Shown: one piece after another, positions 26,339 through 36,717 of the stretch
Position numbering within the stretch: the first letter of the stretch is position 1
Layout of the letters: each line of letters begins with the position of its first letter
Assembly (NCBI RefSeq): GCF_003752585.1
Contig: NZ_RKHR01000007.1
Span: 68,917 to 132,916 of the forward strand
Origin: Sinobacterium caligoides
GTDB taxonomy: Bacteria > Pseudomonadota > Gammaproteobacteria > Pseudomonadales > Sinobacteriaceae
Length of the DNA stretch: 64,000 nt
Direction of reading: 5' to 3'
Position numbers and translations under genes: made by a program
Notes under the pieces: generated by a model
Told to the model about the DNA's origin: nothing
The model's input: the letters and a program-made list of their open reading frames with translations, nothing else
The model's database searches: none

Positions 26339-28426
26339 ATGTCCCTGCTACGGCCTCGATTCCTGCAAATACTTTCATGGCGCTACTTCAGCAGCATTCG
26401 AGAGAGTACTGCCGCTTGGAGCTTTATCAGCTGTTCAATCCCCCTCTTTCTGCTCGGGCAAATAACCGCAGGTATCTCCCTATCACTGGGCACGATAGCC
26501 GCTTGCTTAGCCGATAGCGGCAAGTCGCTACGTCATCGCCAATATGACTTCCTGTTAACTGTACTGTTATTTTTTCCTGTCAGCCTTGGCGTCGATTGGC
26601 TATTTCCTCACACCATGCTTTTTGGAGGCTATCTCGCGGTGGCGAGCTTCCTATTATTAATGCTCTCTATTTTTAGCCCACGCTATGCCGCTATCGGCTT
26701 CGCCACTACGGTACTGATAACGTACACGATGATAATGCACACTGATGGCCAACCAATATGGCTAACACCCGCATTACTCACCACAGGCGCTATCTGGTAC
26801 GCGATCTGGCAGTGGCTGCTGCAAAAGGCGCTTCCGCACCGGGAAGACGCCGACCTTATCCACGACCTATACCAAACCCTCGGTGAAAAACTGCTGTCCC
26901 ACAACAAACCATTAACGCGTAAACAGAGCAATTTAAACGATGATTTTATTACCTCGGCTCGATTACGATCCACCCTTGCAGAGAAGCTCGAGCACGTAGA
27001 AGGGCGTATCCATCAACAAATCGCCGATAGAGAAGGCAACGACAAGCTAAGCCTTATTCACTCCTTCGTTCAACAGGCGAGCTACATTGCCGAACAAACA
27101 CGTCTGATGCACTTCAATCCAGCCGAGCAATTCGGCCAAGATAACACTGCCTGGATTAATAGCATTGTCACTAGCACCGATGCCATAGTGAACTATTTGC
27201 ACAATGTTAGGATTGAGAATATTAATAGCCTGCCGCTACCGGACATTAACTTCGGCGCACTTAGAGCCGTCAGCACCAAAAACCAATACCCACTAGAGAC
27301 CTCTCAGGCGCTGGCCTTCATCAATAAGCTCGAAAAGATATACTGCGCCCTGATGAAGTTAGGCGCCACCCACGAGCTCGAATACCCGATAGCAAAGCCT
27401 AAACTTAGCTTGCGAAAGCTCCCCGCTAATATTAATACCAACGTTAGACTATTTCTCTGCAACCTAAACTATAACTCACCCCACTTCCGCCACGCCTTAC
27501 GCGGCTGTCTCTGTTTGAGCATCGGCTTATTTCTTGTACGCTTTCTTAATCTTGAATTTGGTTTTTGGACGCTGATGACTAGCTTGTTCGTGTTAAGACC
27601 CAACCTATCGATGACTTGGGACAGACTGCGAAACCGTGTCGCTGGCACAGTGTCTGGCCTCATCGTCGTCAGTTTTTTACTTTATCTAAACCTACCAAAC
27701 AGCGTATTATCGTTAGTGTATTGCGCCGCTGCGGTGTTATTTTTTCATACCACAGCACGTGTCTACAGTGTCGGCGTCTTCGCTGTTACGTTATTTGTAT
27801 TTTCAGGCTTCGCCCTCAATGGCCAGGCCGACCTAATTCTTCTCCCTCGGCTCGAAAACACGCTACTCGGTGTCGCCTTGCCGGTACTGCTTGTTCTGTT
27901 AATGGCCCCCGGTTGGCAAAAGAAAGCCTTTCCTGGGCAGTTTATACAGACAACAAATAGCTACAAGCACTACTTAGTGGCACTGGCCGATTATCTTGCA
28001 ACACCTAACGTCCAGCCATCACATGTCAACAACTTGCTGCAGCAGTGCGTCATCAACGATACCCATCTATTCGATCACTGGCTAAAATATATTGGCGAGC
28101 CTAAGCAGGTAAAGAAAACGACCGTTACAATTCTATTATGCTGCCGCCACTCTAATGTCATGCTGCGCCTACTCACCCAGCTCAACGCCGAAATAGATAA
28201 GGAAAATAGCAGCGAACTAGTCACTATCATCGATGAGTTGAACAATGCTATCGACGCTTTTTCTACCCTAGAGGAACAACTTGAGCGCGACAAAAGTGAC
28301 TTCTACAATATAATCGCTAATAGAACAGACAACATTGCCGGCAATATAACAGCAGCCGAACAACTCACCCACGAAACCAACCCACTCATCATATTAAAAG
28401 TATTGAAAAGAATGGCCAAGAAATAA
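26339..28426 (+). CDS. FUSC-family inner-membrane protein (YccS/YhfK-like)
   Basis: The 695-residue protein has two clusters of transmembrane helices. The N-terminal block (about 28-160) opens with IPLFLLGQITAGISLSLG. A second block (about 385-535) contains FRHALRGCLCLSIGLFLVRF, FWTLMTSLFVLRPNLSMTWD and RLRNRVAGTVSGL, the FUSC signature. Soluble regions lie between and after, including predicted coiled coils. This layout matches E. coli YccS/YhfK, putative efflux-type or envelope proteins of unproven function. It is convergent with the RDD gene, the stops being four bases apart. Confidence 0.8.
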   Translation: MSLLRPRFLQILSWRYFSSIRESTAAWSFISCSIPLFLLGQITAGISLSLGTIAACLADSGKSLRHRQYDFLLTVLLFFPVSLGVDWLFPHTMLFGGYLAVASFLLLMLSIFSPRYAAIGFATTVLITYTMIMHTDGQPIWLTPALLTTGAIWYAIWQWLLQKALPHREDADLIHDLYQTLGEKLLSHNKPLTRKQSNLNDDFITSARLRSTLAEKLEHVEGRIHQQIADREGNDKLSLIHSFVQQASYIAEQTRLMHFNPAEQFGQDNTAWINSIVTSTDAIVNYLHNVRIENINSLPLPDINFGALRAVSTKNQYPLETSQALAFINKLEKIYCALMKLGATHELEYPIAKPKLSLRKLPANINTNVRLFLCNLNYNSPHFRHALRGCLCLSIGLFLVRFLNLEFGFWTLMTSLFVLRPNLSMTWDRLRNRVAGTVSGLIVVSFLLYLNLPNSVLSLVYCAAAVLFFHTTARVYSVGVFAVTLFVFSGFALNGQADLILLPRLENTLLGVALPVLLVLLMAPGWQKKAFPGQFIQTTNSYKHYLVALADYLATPNVQPSHVNNLLQQCVINDTHLFDHWLKYIGEPKQVKKTTVTILLCCRHSNVMLRLLTQLNAEIDKENSSELVTIIDELNNAIDAFSTLEEQLERDKSDFYNIIANRTDNIAGNITAAEQLTHETNPLIILKVLKRMAKK

Positions 28427-28430
28427 CAAC

Positions 28431-29402
28431 CTACGACTGATCGCCAGCTTGCACGGTATCTAGCCCATTTGCTGATAAATCTGCTGTTTGAAAACGATAA
28501 CTCTTCCTTGACCAGCGCGACCAGATACCAATAGCAAAGCCATAATTGAGCCTGACAACAATCTCATCGCTATCCTTTGCCTTCTGGTACGCTTTCAACG
28601 TGCTCATCGCTAGTTTTCGCGCAAGTTCGGTATCACTGATAATATTCTCTGCGAGCATTGCGCTCACCTCTACACGCTTTAACGCATCGACCGGTCGCAC
28701 CGAACGATACAGTGTTGACTCTCCCTGAGTCACTTTTGCCGATATGACCGAGTGCTCCTCCCGCAACAAGCGCTCTGTTTCGGCAAGACCTATCGAATGA
28801 TCTTGGCTCATCGGTAAGTCAATAAAGCGTGGCATGACTGTGGCCATCATAAAAATCAACACTGTCACGCTTAAATGTGCTCGCCACATAGGCCTCACCG
28901 ACTCACAGGGTGCCGCGCTATTCACCACCAACGTGCGTACCACAAGATCATGCAATGACTGCTTTGTGATATAATTAAAAAGTAATAAATAGACTGTTGC
29001 GACAACGCTACCAATGACTATAACGGTTAGAGGGTAGTGGATATAACGCATCAACTGCTCGCTAAGGATATCGACCCCAAGCAGTGACAGCGGAATGGCA
29101 AAAATACAATAGCGAACAAAAGACCTCAACAAGTCGATACTCTTACCATTGCGATCGACAACTTTTATTCTTGTTAGCTTTTTACCGAGGGTTTGGCCAT
29201 CACTTACCCGACTATTCAGGATACCGAAATAAAGTAAAGCCGCTACCATACCGATCAGCACTCCGCGCGCACCCAGCTGCACAAAGCTCGCCTCATAGGC
29301 TAAGCTCAAAAAAAAGCCAAATATGCAGAGGAGCAGTAAATCAATTGAAAAAGCAATGACTCTACGCCCCAGGCTAGCTAACCACGGTTTTCTCCCGACC
29401 AA
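28431..29402 (-). CDS. RDD-family membrane protein
   Basis: The 323-residue protein opens with LGRRVIAFSIDLLLLCIFGF, the RDD-type first helix with an Arg and Asp pair. YFGILNSRVSDGQTLGKKLTRIKVVDRNG follows (split by a helix boundary), which is the second family hallmark, and then further helices to about residue 190. The C-terminal 130 residues are soluble, with QDHSIGLAETERLLREEHSV and a short TPR-like region. RDD proteins are mostly uncharacterised; some act as ion antiporters. A CATTCGAATG palindrome lies about 29 bases before the start. Confidence 0.75.
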   Translation of the reverse strand: MVGRKPWLASLGRRVIAFSIDLLLLCIFGFFLSLAYEASFVQLGARGVLIGMVAALLYFGILNSRVSDGQTLGKKLTRIKVVDRNGKSIDLLRSFVRYCIFAIPLSLLGVDILSEQLMRYIHYPLTVIVIGSVVATVYLLLFNYITKQSLHDLVVRTLVVNSAAPCESVRPMWRAHLSVTVLIFMMATVMPRFIDLPMSQDHSIGLAETERLLREEHSVISAKVTQGESTLYRSVRPVDALKRVEVSAMLAENIISDTELARKLAMSTLKAYQKAKDSDEIVVRLNYGFAIGIWSRWSRKSYRFQTADLSANGLDTVQAGDQS

Positions 29403-29859
29403 GACACACCCCTATTTAATTATTATTATTCATTCGAATGATTAAGCCTCGCCGCTTGGAAGTATGATCAAGCTTCCCCCTACGACAAGTAAGGGGATAC
29501 CGTACCTCAACCATCAAAAATAATACAGCGTCATAGAGCATCTACAAATACTTTCTGACACGTTTAAAAAGTAGCGATAAGCTTAGTAATAAAAGTAGAA
29601 TCGTCATTAAAAACGCGCTTTTATCGCAAGCGGCTATTAGCAATAGTAGGCAGTATTATTTTCATTGTGATAGGTAGCGCATTCAGCCGAAGTACGATTA
29701 TCACAACAAACTTCGTCCCATATAACTCACACTGAGCGGTAATTAGAGCGCTTAGAATAGCTTGTTTTATGCTATGGTATTAACCCTGAGAGAATAGACC
29801 ACAACTTAACTCAACACATTTTTCGTCATGGATGACCAAGACAATACAGGAGGTTTTAC
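29403..29859. other. Intergenic region between divergent genes
   Basis: 457 AT-rich bases containing the promoters of the RDD gene and of the small membrane gene at 29860. The only symmetrical element I see is CATTCGAATG at 29431-29440. No coding potential or terminator. Confidence 0.4.
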
Positions 29860-30114
29860 ATGTGGTATTACTTAGGTTTTTTATTTGTCGCCGCGGCCAG
29901 TGCCGGCGTTATTGGCTCGATTGAGCCTAGTCTCAACCAATACAAGACACTAACACGCGCGCGCTTTGGTGCGGTTATATACGCAGTATTAGCCATCATC
30001 TGTTTTGTTGGTTTGGCGCCAGATCCGGGCAGCAACAACCTGTTCAGCAGTCCCAAACTAACACTTGACCACTATCCGTCACCTGCCATCCGTGCCGCAA
30101 CCCGTAAGACATGA
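29860..30114 (+). CDS. Small membrane protein, 84 residues
   Basis: The product has two hydrophobic helices, YYLGFLFVAAASAGVIGSI (about 3-21) and AVIYAVLAIICFVGLA (about 38-53), joined by a short basic loop. A hydrophilic tail of about 30 residues follows. GGAGG stands 6 bases before the ATG, an excellent ribosome binding site, which argues that it is real. Its last 14 codons overlap the 3' end of the convergent gene at 30072-30824 by 43 bases. No family recognised. Confidence 0.6.
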   Translation: MWYYLGFLFVAAASAGVIGSIEPSLNQYKTLTRARFGAVIYAVLAIICFVGLAPDPGSNNLFSSPKLTLDHYPSPAIRAATRKT

Positions 30115-30821
30115 TCGACATCTCTCGCCTCAGCACCACGTCGCTCATCCATCTGATCGATATAACGTAACAAACCTACCTCGTTAAAAGCGTACATTGG
30201 CGTGTCTTCGACAAAGTTGGGTGTTAACCGCTGCGTTTCGAAACGGCAGGTCCTTGCATGATAGAGGTTAGCTGCGTCACTATTATCGATCAACGTTAAG
30301 CCCGGCTGGTAATTCACCAGCAGCCCCCAGCCCTGCGCAAGCGAAGTAGCTAACAACTGTCTATGCAAATCCTCTACACTAGCAGCAGAGCATTGTTGTT
30401 GTGCGCACTGATAATGCTGAAGTCCCTGCTGTGAAATTAACCAGGTGGCGAAGTAGCGGCGCTCTGCTGGCAGCCAGAAAGCTGTTGGGTAAGGCGGGGT
30501 ATCCTGGTGCGGCTGCTGACAACGATCCGTCAGAAATGGGTTGGCACTATACTCATGCTGTTGCGGCGCCCGCATAGCAATGGTGTAATTTAATTTATTA
30601 AGCGGCAAGCGTGGAAACTCTATGACGCCATACTGAGCAATATCATCGCGTAAATATTGCAGAAAGTCATAGGCATCGGCGCAGTATGGCCAGCGCCCAA
30701 AGAGCGCCTCCGGGATGTGTAGCCGCAACCCCAGAGGCTTACCGTGTAATGTATAGCAACCTGCCTCGACTCGACACTCTTGCAGCAAATCCGCTAACGA
30801 AAAAGCTTTTCGCGTCGTCTT
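30072..30821 (-). CDS. Hypothetical protein with HxD...H motif, possible Fe(II)/2OG oxygenase-like
   Basis: The most probable start is a GTG whose first G is the last base of the subtilase stop (TAGTG), so the pair is translationally coupled; the exact 5' end is 30821-30824. The product has about 250 residues. It contains PHQDTPPYPTAFWLP (H106, D108) and, after a strand LLVNYQPGLTLIDNSD, LYHARTCRFETQR (H189, R199). HxD...H with an arginine ten residues on is the metal and co-substrate arrangement of 2-oxoglutarate oxygenases, and the spacing of about 80 residues is acceptable. I do not recognise the overall family, and the assignment rests only on these residues. No signal peptide. Confidence 0.5.
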   Translation of the reverse strand, partial: KTTRKAFSLADLLQECRVEAGCYTLHGKPLGLRLHIPEALFGRWPYCADAYDFLQYLRDDIAQYGVIEFPRLPLNKLNYTIAMRAPQQHEYSANPFLTDRCQQPHQDTPPYPTAFWLPAERRYFATWLISQQGLQHYQCAQQQCSAASVEDLHRQLLATSLAQGWGLLVNYQPGLTLIDNSDAANLYHARTCRFETQRLTPNFVEDTPMYAFNEVGLLRYIDQMDERRGAEARDVDHVLRVAARMAGDG

Positions 30822-30823
30822 CA

Positions 30824-33550
30824 CTACAGGGCCTGCCGAAGTGATTGCGTCATCATCTCCGGAGGGATGCGCTTCGTCTGCTTGAACGTCGCCGACGTAG
30901 CAGACGGCGAAGTCAACGTGGTTAAATTACTGACTGTAAAATCAATGCCATCGATCTGCTGCCCCGTCGCCTCCACCGGGCCGATGAGAATGCGCTGCTT
31001 GGCCCCTAGCACGGGATACTCTCCTTCCGCCTCCCCGTAATCACTCAAACGACTGTCTTGATCCATATTAGTACTGGCAAAGATGAAATACTCACCGCTC
31101 TCAACATCGTTAAATTGATAGCGATACTCGCCCTCCACACGCTGCGCCTCGACAATTTTGTAGAGCTCAATGGATTCCGCCTGCTGTGCCTCGGCTGCAT
31201 CTTGCACCTCTCGTCGAATTAGACCAACGAAGAGTGCACCAACACTCGACAACTCTCTAGGGTCAGGCTGCTTCACTAAAACATTCACCTGTTGCTGCAA
31301 GTCTGCACTCCCTCCCCCATCGACCTGCGCCGTCACCGATAATAGCGCCGCTCGCACCTCGCCAGTGGAAAATCCTTCTCTTTCAGCGCGGAGGCTATAG
31401 CGTCCCAATCCACGTTCATCGACGTCTTCGGCAATGACCGTCAACCATGGTACGTTCGATTGCAAGCTGCGTACCGATACAGGCAAAGCGCCACCACTTA
31501 GCACGGTAAAACTGGTCTCACTACTCAAGCCCGTAATACTTATTGCCGCAGGAGAAATTGCCACATAGGGGGATATATCGCCGTCGAGTGCCTGTAACGC
31601 CCTCGCCGCATCGATCAAGCCGGCACCGTAGAAACTTTTGCTACCAATATTTTCCGTTAGCTCACCTGCGCGTAAATAATCACGAAACTCGCTAGGGGTA
31701 AGTATTTCTCCAGCCAACTTTTTCACTGATATCATCAACGCTGCAACACCACTCACATGTGGGGCGGCCATCGATGTGCCCTGATACCAGGCATACGCCG
31801 CACCGGAGCCGTCATCGCTATTACTGCTACTCAGCACCCCGTCTGGATTACCGTCTGAGTTCAAATCCTGCACGATATTGCCGCCAGGCGCCGCGACATC
31901 AATGGCACCGTAATTCGAATAGGGGGCCAGTTGCTTACTCTGATCGACCGCACTCACCGACACCACCGTATCATAAGCCGCAGGGTATGAGGCACGACTG
32001 GTGGCCTCGTTGCCTGCTGCCGCAATCACCAGTACGCCCGCCGCTTCCGCCTCGTCAATAGCCGCCTTTAATGCCGCACTGGAAGAGGGCCCACCAAGCG
32101 ACAAATTGATAATATCGGCACGCCGCTCTGGCCGTTGACCAGAGGCATTATCAAGACCCGCCGCAAAGCGTATCCCCTCAATAATATCGGAGTCGAGACC
32201 TTGGCCATCGCTACCTAGCACTCTGATAGGCATAATCTCTGCGTCGAAGGCGACGCCAACGACACCTCTGTTATCATTCGCTGCCGCCACGGTTCCGGCT
32301 ACATGCGTACCGTGTGAGGTAGCCCCCGTGTCAGAAGGATCGTCATCGATCTCGGTGCCATCTGCTTCGTCACCATCGCGAGCAGAACTCTCCGTTGAGA
32401 CAAAGTCATAGCCGGGTAATAACTGCCCGGCAAACTCGCTGTGAGTTGTCACGATACCGGTATCAATCACCGCCACCGAGACACCACTCCCCGTACTACT
32501 ATCCCAGGCCGACGCTAGGTTGATCAGCGGGTAGTGCCACTGTAGAGGATAGAGTTCATCGGCAGGCTCGAGGTAGGCCCTACGTAGATAATTTGGCTCC
32601 GCCCAGGCGACATCATCGCGCTGACGCAACTCGGCAATATATTCTAGCGTGCGTTGACGTATGCCTTTTTGCAGTCGCAGGCCACTGCGCTGATCGTCCT
32701 TCACGCTAAAAGCCGAGGCCGTTGCATCCGCTATCTGCAGCCGCCAGCCTGTTGAGTTATTACCTGCCACTACCTCTGCGCCAGTCAAATCGGGAACAAC
32801 TTCGCTCGACACTGCCTGTGTATCATTAAACGCTGATCGCAGCGCGGGCATTTGTACTTTAAATTTCACCAGCACTTCGCCGTCAGCAAACTCCGCCTCG
32901 CTGTCGATACCAGGGTCACTAAGCGTACTAATCTGCTGAGATATTGACAGAGTGTAGAGCGCCGGAGCGCCGCGGGAAGCCACCTCGATGTAATAACGCC
33001 CGCTACTTGCCACTTCGGTGTTCAAATCGTCAAGCTGATTGACTGCTGCCATCGACTGATAGTCATAGAGTGTCAAGGCAGCAAATTGTTGCGAGTCTGC
33101 TAGGTTATCTCGCCCCTCATCTGCCGGGTAGAGCTGCAGCCGGACAGACTGCCCCGCTAACAGCTCGACGACAAAGTAGTCGACCTCATCACGGGCGTAG
33201 CCACGTGCGGCATCCAATTTATAGCTTCCAGACTGACGGCTAACATAGCCTGACAACATCACCGGGTTAGCAATCGGCTGAGCGCTCTGCAGCAGGTTAT
33301 TGGTGGCTGATTGCAACAATCCTTGTGCCCCCATCGTATCACCATCTATTTGCGCGTTATGGGGGATGGTAATCGTGCCACTGATTCCGAAAGGGGCCTC
33401 TACAACCGTCGGAGCTTCCTCTTCGCCATCAGGCCCTGAGTCATCGGCAGCACCACCGCCGCCACCGCCACCGCCACCGCCACAGGCGGTTAAACTCAAT
33501 ACTAAAAACGCGATAATGAACCGTCTACACTCATCTGCCCTAATCAACAT
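30824..33550 (-). CDS. Subtilisin-family (S8) serine protease, lipoprotein
   Basis: The 908-residue protein has a lipoprotein signal with lipobox LTAC (C23) followed by a run of ten glycines. Next is a pre-peptidase C-terminal-like beta domain (about 115-205, [20 protein letters not shown]). The peptidase S8 domain has catalytic Asp in VAVIDTGI (about 363), His in SHGTHVAG (about 413), oxyanion Asn in AAGNEA (about 514) and Ser in [11 protein letters not shown] (about 593). The last 270 residues are beta-rich and unrecognised. I chose the start at 33550 (AGGG six bases before) over an ATG ten codons upstream, which would bury the signal peptide. It is membrane-anchored and exported, and coupled to the following HxD...H gene. 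Confidence 0.85.
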   Translation of the reverse strand: MLIRADECRRFIIAFLVLSLTACGGGGGGGGGGAADDSGPDGEEEAPTVVEAPFGISGTITIPHNAQIDGDTMGAQGLLQSATNNLLQSAQPIANPVMLSGYVSRQSGSYKLDAARGYARDEVDYFVVELLAGQSVRLQLYPADEGRDNLADSQQFAALTLYDYQSMAAVNQLDDLNTEVASSGRYYIEVASRGAPALYTLSISQQISTLSDPGIDSEAEFADGEVLVKFKVQMPALRSAFNDTQAVSSEVVPDLTGAEVVAGNNSTGWRLQIADATASAFSVKDDQRSGLRLQKGIRQRTLEYIAELRQRDDVAWAEPNYLRRAYLEPADELYPLQWHYPLINLASAWDSSTGSGVSVAVIDTGIVTTHSEFAGQLLPGYDFVSTESSARDGDEADGTEIDDDPSDTGATSHGTHVAGTVAAANDNRGVVGVAFDAEIMPIRVLGSDGQGLDSDIIEGIRFAAGLDNASGQRPERRADIINLSLGGPSSSAALKAAIDEAEAAGVLVIAAAGNEATSRASYPAAYDTVVSVSAVDQSKQLAPYSNYGAIDVAAPGGNIVQDLNSDGNPDGVLSSSNSDDGSGAAYAWYQGTSMAAPHVSGVAALMISVKKLAGEILTPSEFRDYLRAGELTENIGSKSFYGAGLIDAARALQALDGDISPYVAISPAAISITGLSSETSFTVLSGGALPVSVRSLQSNVPWLTVIAEDVDERGLGRYSLRAEREGFSTGEVRAALLSVTAQVDGGGSADLQQQVNVLVKQPDPRELSSVGALFVGLIRREVQDAAEAQQAESIELYKIVEAQRVEGEYRYQFNDVESGEYFIFASTNMDQDSRLSDYGEAEGEYPVLGAKQRILIGPVEATGQQIDGIDFTVSNLTTLTSPSATSATFKQTKRIPPEMMTQSLRQAL

Positions 33551-33678
33551 CGAAAACCCTGCTGTTATTATCTGTTCCATCTCTAGTCATCATACCTTTT
33601 TGTCATGACAATTTCCCTTGTCCGCGACACTGCTATACCTATAGAGTACCCACTCTATTCATCGAAAGGTACAATATT

Positions 33679-34125
33679 ATGTCCATTTGGGTCGATGCCG
33701 ACGCCTGCCCTAACGCGATTAAGGAGACTCTGTTTCGGGCCGCCATCCGCTCCAAAACAGCATTGACACTCGTCGCTAATCACTCAATACACGTTGCCAA
33801 GTCACCTCTGATTAAAATGGTACAAGTACAATCTGGCTTCGATGTCGCCGACGACTATATTGTTCAGCAAGCACAAGCCGGCGACCTGGTCATTACCTCT
33901 GACATCCCCCTCGCCGCCGAACTGATCGAAAAGGGTGCGCTTGTTATCACCAGCCGAGGAGAGGCTTATACCGCGCAAAATATCCGCCAAAAACTCAATA
34001 TGCGTGACTTCATGGAGACAATGCGCTCAAGTGGCGAAGTCGGAGGCGGTCCCAGCGCGATGAGCGCCAAAGACAAACAAACTTTCGCCAATGCACTGGA
34101 TCGCTACCTCGCTCAGCAACGCTAG
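33679..34125 (+). CDS. yaiI: YaiI/YqxD family (DUF188) protein
   Basis: This 148-residue protein starts [20 protein letters not shown], the family N-terminus with acidic DADACP. It also contains [28 protein letters not shown] and ends with [20 protein letters not shown]. The fold is PIN-like, so a nuclease or RNA-binding role has been suggested for the family but is not proven. GAAAGG lies before the ATG. Divergent from the subtilase and apparently monocistronic. Confidence 0.9.
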   Translation: MSIWVDADACPNAIKETLFRAAIRSKTALTLVANHSIHVAKSPLIKMVQVQSGFDVADDYIVQQAQAGDLVITSDIPLAAELIEKGALVITSRGEAYTAQNIRQKLNMRDFMETMRSSGEVGGGPSAMSAKDKQTFANALDRYLAQQR

Positions 34126-34346
34126 CGCCCAACGGCGAGAACAGCCAAGGCAACCAAGCCAAGCTTCTCGCCCATCCTAGAACTTGTCCCAGTTCGCAGT
34201 TTCGAGAACATTCAACAGCAGCACCGTTACAATCCATTCACTTGCACGCAAGATTGACGCAACGCATCGATAGCTCAACGGCAACGCTCTAACATCCAGC
34301 TTAATAATTCTAAATAAAGTCTGCTAACCCAAGCCGGAATAGTGTT

Positions 34347-34541
34347 ATGTCGAAACATTTTATCGATCAGGAAATACTGGCCAACGTACTGGCCAAGATC
34401 CCCCCGCAAGCTGTACAACAGCAACGCATTACATTAATTAATGAGCTGATTAGCCAGGGGGTTACTGAATCTAAAGCCGTTAAATACGCCTACCAGCAAC
34501 ACTTGGCAGAAATTGAAAGCGAGCAGCAGATACAACATTAA
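34347..34541 (+). CDS. Small hypothetical protein, 64 residues
   Basis: A short, mainly helical, Gln-rich protein: DQEILANVLAKIPPQAVQQQ, then TLINELISQGVTESKAVKYA. It is followed directly by a strong terminator, which supports it as an independent gene. The helix-turn-helix-like layout (LISQGVTESKAVKYAYQQ) is only suggestive. No family recognised. Confidence 0.55.
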   Translation: MSKHFIDQEILANVLAKIPPQAVQQQRITLINELISQGVTESKAVKYAYQQHLAEIESEQQIQH

Positions 34542-34550
34542 AAAATAGCA

Positions 34551-34591
34551 AAAAAAAAGCCCGCAACAAATGCTTTTGCCGCGGGCTTTTC
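34551..34591. terminator. Bidirectional terminator between small ORF and fadD
   Basis: AAAAGCCCGC (34555-34564) pairs with GCGGGCTTTT (34581-34590), with A-rich sequence before and T-rich after. It can terminate both the small plus-strand gene (stop at 34541) and the minus-strand fadD (stop at 34606). Confidence 0.85.
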
Positions 34592-34605
34592 TACGTCAGC
34601 AATAA

Positions 34606-36300
34606 CTACGCAGCGTCACTGTCGCGCAACTCCCGTCGCAGGATCTTTCCGACCGGTGTCATTGGCAGCTCATCACGAAACTCAATGTATCGCGGCAGCT
34701 TATAGCCGGTAAGATGCTCTCTACAATAATCCATTAACTGTTCTTTTTTCAGCGCTGTATTGTGCGTGACAACAAATAGCTTCGGCGCCTCTCCCGACTT
34801 TTCATCGGCAACACCAATCACCGCGCAGTTAACCACGTCAGGGTGACTAGAAACGACGTCTTCGATCTCATTCGGGTAGACATTAAAACCAGAAACCAGA
34901 ATCAAATCTTTAATCCGATCGACTATCTTGACGAAGCCATCTTCAGCAATCACCGCCACATCGCCGGTACGCAGCCAGCCGTCCTCACTCAATACCTCTG
35001 CTGTCGCGTCTGGGCGCTGCCAATAGCCTTTCATCACCTGATCGCCGCGAACACAGAGCTCACCACGCTCACCAAGTGCAACTTCACTTCCATCGGCATC
35101 GATACACTTGAGATCAGTACCCGGTAGCGGCAGCCCGATAGTACCAATCTGAGCTTGCTCTCCGAGTGGGTTAACACACACAGCCGGGGAGCACTCTGTC
35201 AAACCATAGGCCTCCGAGATGGTAATTCCTGTCGCCTCTCTCCAGCGTAAACTGGTGTCTTTCACCAGCGCCGTACCACCCGATAGCGTCATCGATAACT
35301 TGGAGAAATCGATCAGCTTGAAGTCTGGGTGATCCATCAATGAGACGAATAAGGTATTTAGACCAATAAAACCAGTGATAGCGCGATCTTTAATCATCTT
35401 AATAAACATCTTCGGATCGCGCGGATTGGTAATTAAAATGCTGTGATTACCCATTTCCAGCATACACATGCAGTGCACGGTAAAAGAGTAAATATGATAG
35501 AGCGGTAATGGCGCAACGACGGTCTCAGTGCCGCGACCAAAAATCGGCTGGCCCTTGTCATTCTTCTGGTGTAGCGCAGCCTTAACCTGAAGCATATTCG
35601 CCAGAATATTTTTATTCGTTAACATCGCCCCTTTAGCGACGCCCGTCGTGCCACCAGTATATTGCAAAATGGCGAGGTCTTCCCGAGTCGCTGGCCGCGG
35701 TGTATAGCCCTTACCAGCTGCCGACGACAGTGCCTGACGCCACTTCACCGCCTTCGGCAGGTTATAGGGCGGCACCATCTTCTTCACGTACTTCATCAGG
35801 CCGGTAATAACATGCCCTTTAAGACCTGGCACCATATCGCCGATGCTAGTAACGATGACATGCTCGAGCGGCGTCTCCGCTAAGATTTCTTCAACCATAT
35901 GACCAAACATATCAACGACGATAAGCGCCTTGGCACCAGAGTCGTTAAATTGGTGTTTCATCTCGCGCGTGGTGTAAAGCGGATTAGTATTTACCACCAC
36001 CATCCCAGCGCGCATTGCACCAAAGACAGCAACAGGAAATTGCAGTAAGTTTGGCATCTGTACGGCGACACGATCACCCGGCTGTAGGTCGGTCTCGTGC
36101 TCTAGGTAAGCAGCAAAATCTGCGCTTAAGCGATCTAGATCTGCAAAGCTTAATGTGTAACCAAGGTTGGTGAAGGCGGGCCGCTCAGCATTATCTTTGC
36201 AGGCCTTATCTAACACTTCGACAATGGAGTCGTACTGGGTGATATCGATGGTGTCAGCCACGCCCGCAGGGCGCTTACCGTTAAAGAAATTGTCGAGCAT
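34606..36300 (-). CDS. fadD: Long-chain fatty acid-CoA ligase
   Basis: This 564-residue acyl-CoA synthetase is almost the same length as E. coli FadD (561). It has the AMP-binding motif YTGGTTGVAKGAM (about 214-226), APLPLYHIYSFTVH, EAYGLTECSPAV, and the C-terminal GWLRTGDVAVIAEDGFVKI, VDRIKDLILVSGFNVYPNE and a catalytic lysine in TPVGKILRREL. The reaction is ATP-dependent activation of long-chain fatty acids to acyl-CoA for beta-oxidation and lipid synthesis, at the inner face of the membrane. The start is at 36300 with GGAGG five bases upstream; the frame extends 19 codons further but without a ribosome site. Confidence 0.9.
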   Translation of the reverse strand: MLDNFFNGKRPAGVADTIDITQYDSIVEVLDKACKDNAERPAFTNLGYTLSFADLDRLSADFAAYLEHETDLQPGDRVAVQMPNLLQFPVAVFGAMRAGMVVVNTNPLYTTREMKHQFNDSGAKALIVVDMFGHMVEEILAETPLEHVIVTSIGDMVPGLKGHVITGLMKYVKKMVPPYNLPKAVKWRQALSSAAGKGYTPRPATREDLAILQYTGGTTGVAKGAMLTNKNILANMLQVKAALHQKNDKGQPIFGRGTETVVAPLPLYHIYSFTVHCMCMLEMGNHSILITNPRDPKMFIKMIKDRAITGFIGLNTLFVSLMDHPDFKLIDFSKLSMTLSGGTALVKDTSLRWREATGITISEAYGLTECSPAVCVNPLGEQAQIGTIGLPLPGTDLKCIDADGSEVALGERGELCVRGDQVMKGYWQRPDATAEVLSEDGWLRTGDVAVIAEDGFVKIVDRIKDLILVSGFNVYPNEIEDVVSSHPDVVNCAVIGVADEKSGEAPKLFVVTHNTALKKEQLMDYCREHLTGYKLPRYIEFRDELPMTPVGKILRRELRDSDAA

Positions 36301-36717
36301 ATTGCCTCCAAAAATCAACTTGTTATATTTATAAATAAGCAAAGTGTTACACAGCACGTAGCAAATTTAAAGCTTACTACATGCGTAATGTTTTATCTGC
36401 TAACAACAGCCTGTTAAAGGTGAATTTTCGAATCAACTTAATGCCTCACTACCCGCATACACCGGTGAGTGTGGTGATAGGGAACACCTTAACAACAACA
36501 AAACTAAAACCGCAGGTAGCTAATATTAGCTTACTATCGGCCGCCCACAAGTCACCAGCAGAGACTGCAATGGTTCGGCGATACACATCATCAGCGCCAC
36601 AACATTGTCAGAACGATCAGTCTGTAGTAAAAGGCTCGCAAACAGTACGGTTCATCCATCATCACAGCTGTGCTAAGGTAGCGCCCCTCTTCCTTAAAGA
36701 CCGTCGCAGGAGTAGTC
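36301..36717. other. Divergent promoter region fadD / psiE-like
   Basis: 417 bases with no gene. A 127-codon plus-strand frame (36381-36764) overlaps the next gene out of frame and lacks a ribosome site. I looked for FadR, PsrA and Pho-box patterns and saw no convincing match. Confidence 0.4.

Noticed and set aside
36321..36341. TTGTTATATTTATAA as another Zur box near fadD
   Set aside because: The second half-site is broken and fadD has no zinc link; it is more likely promoter A/T sequence.
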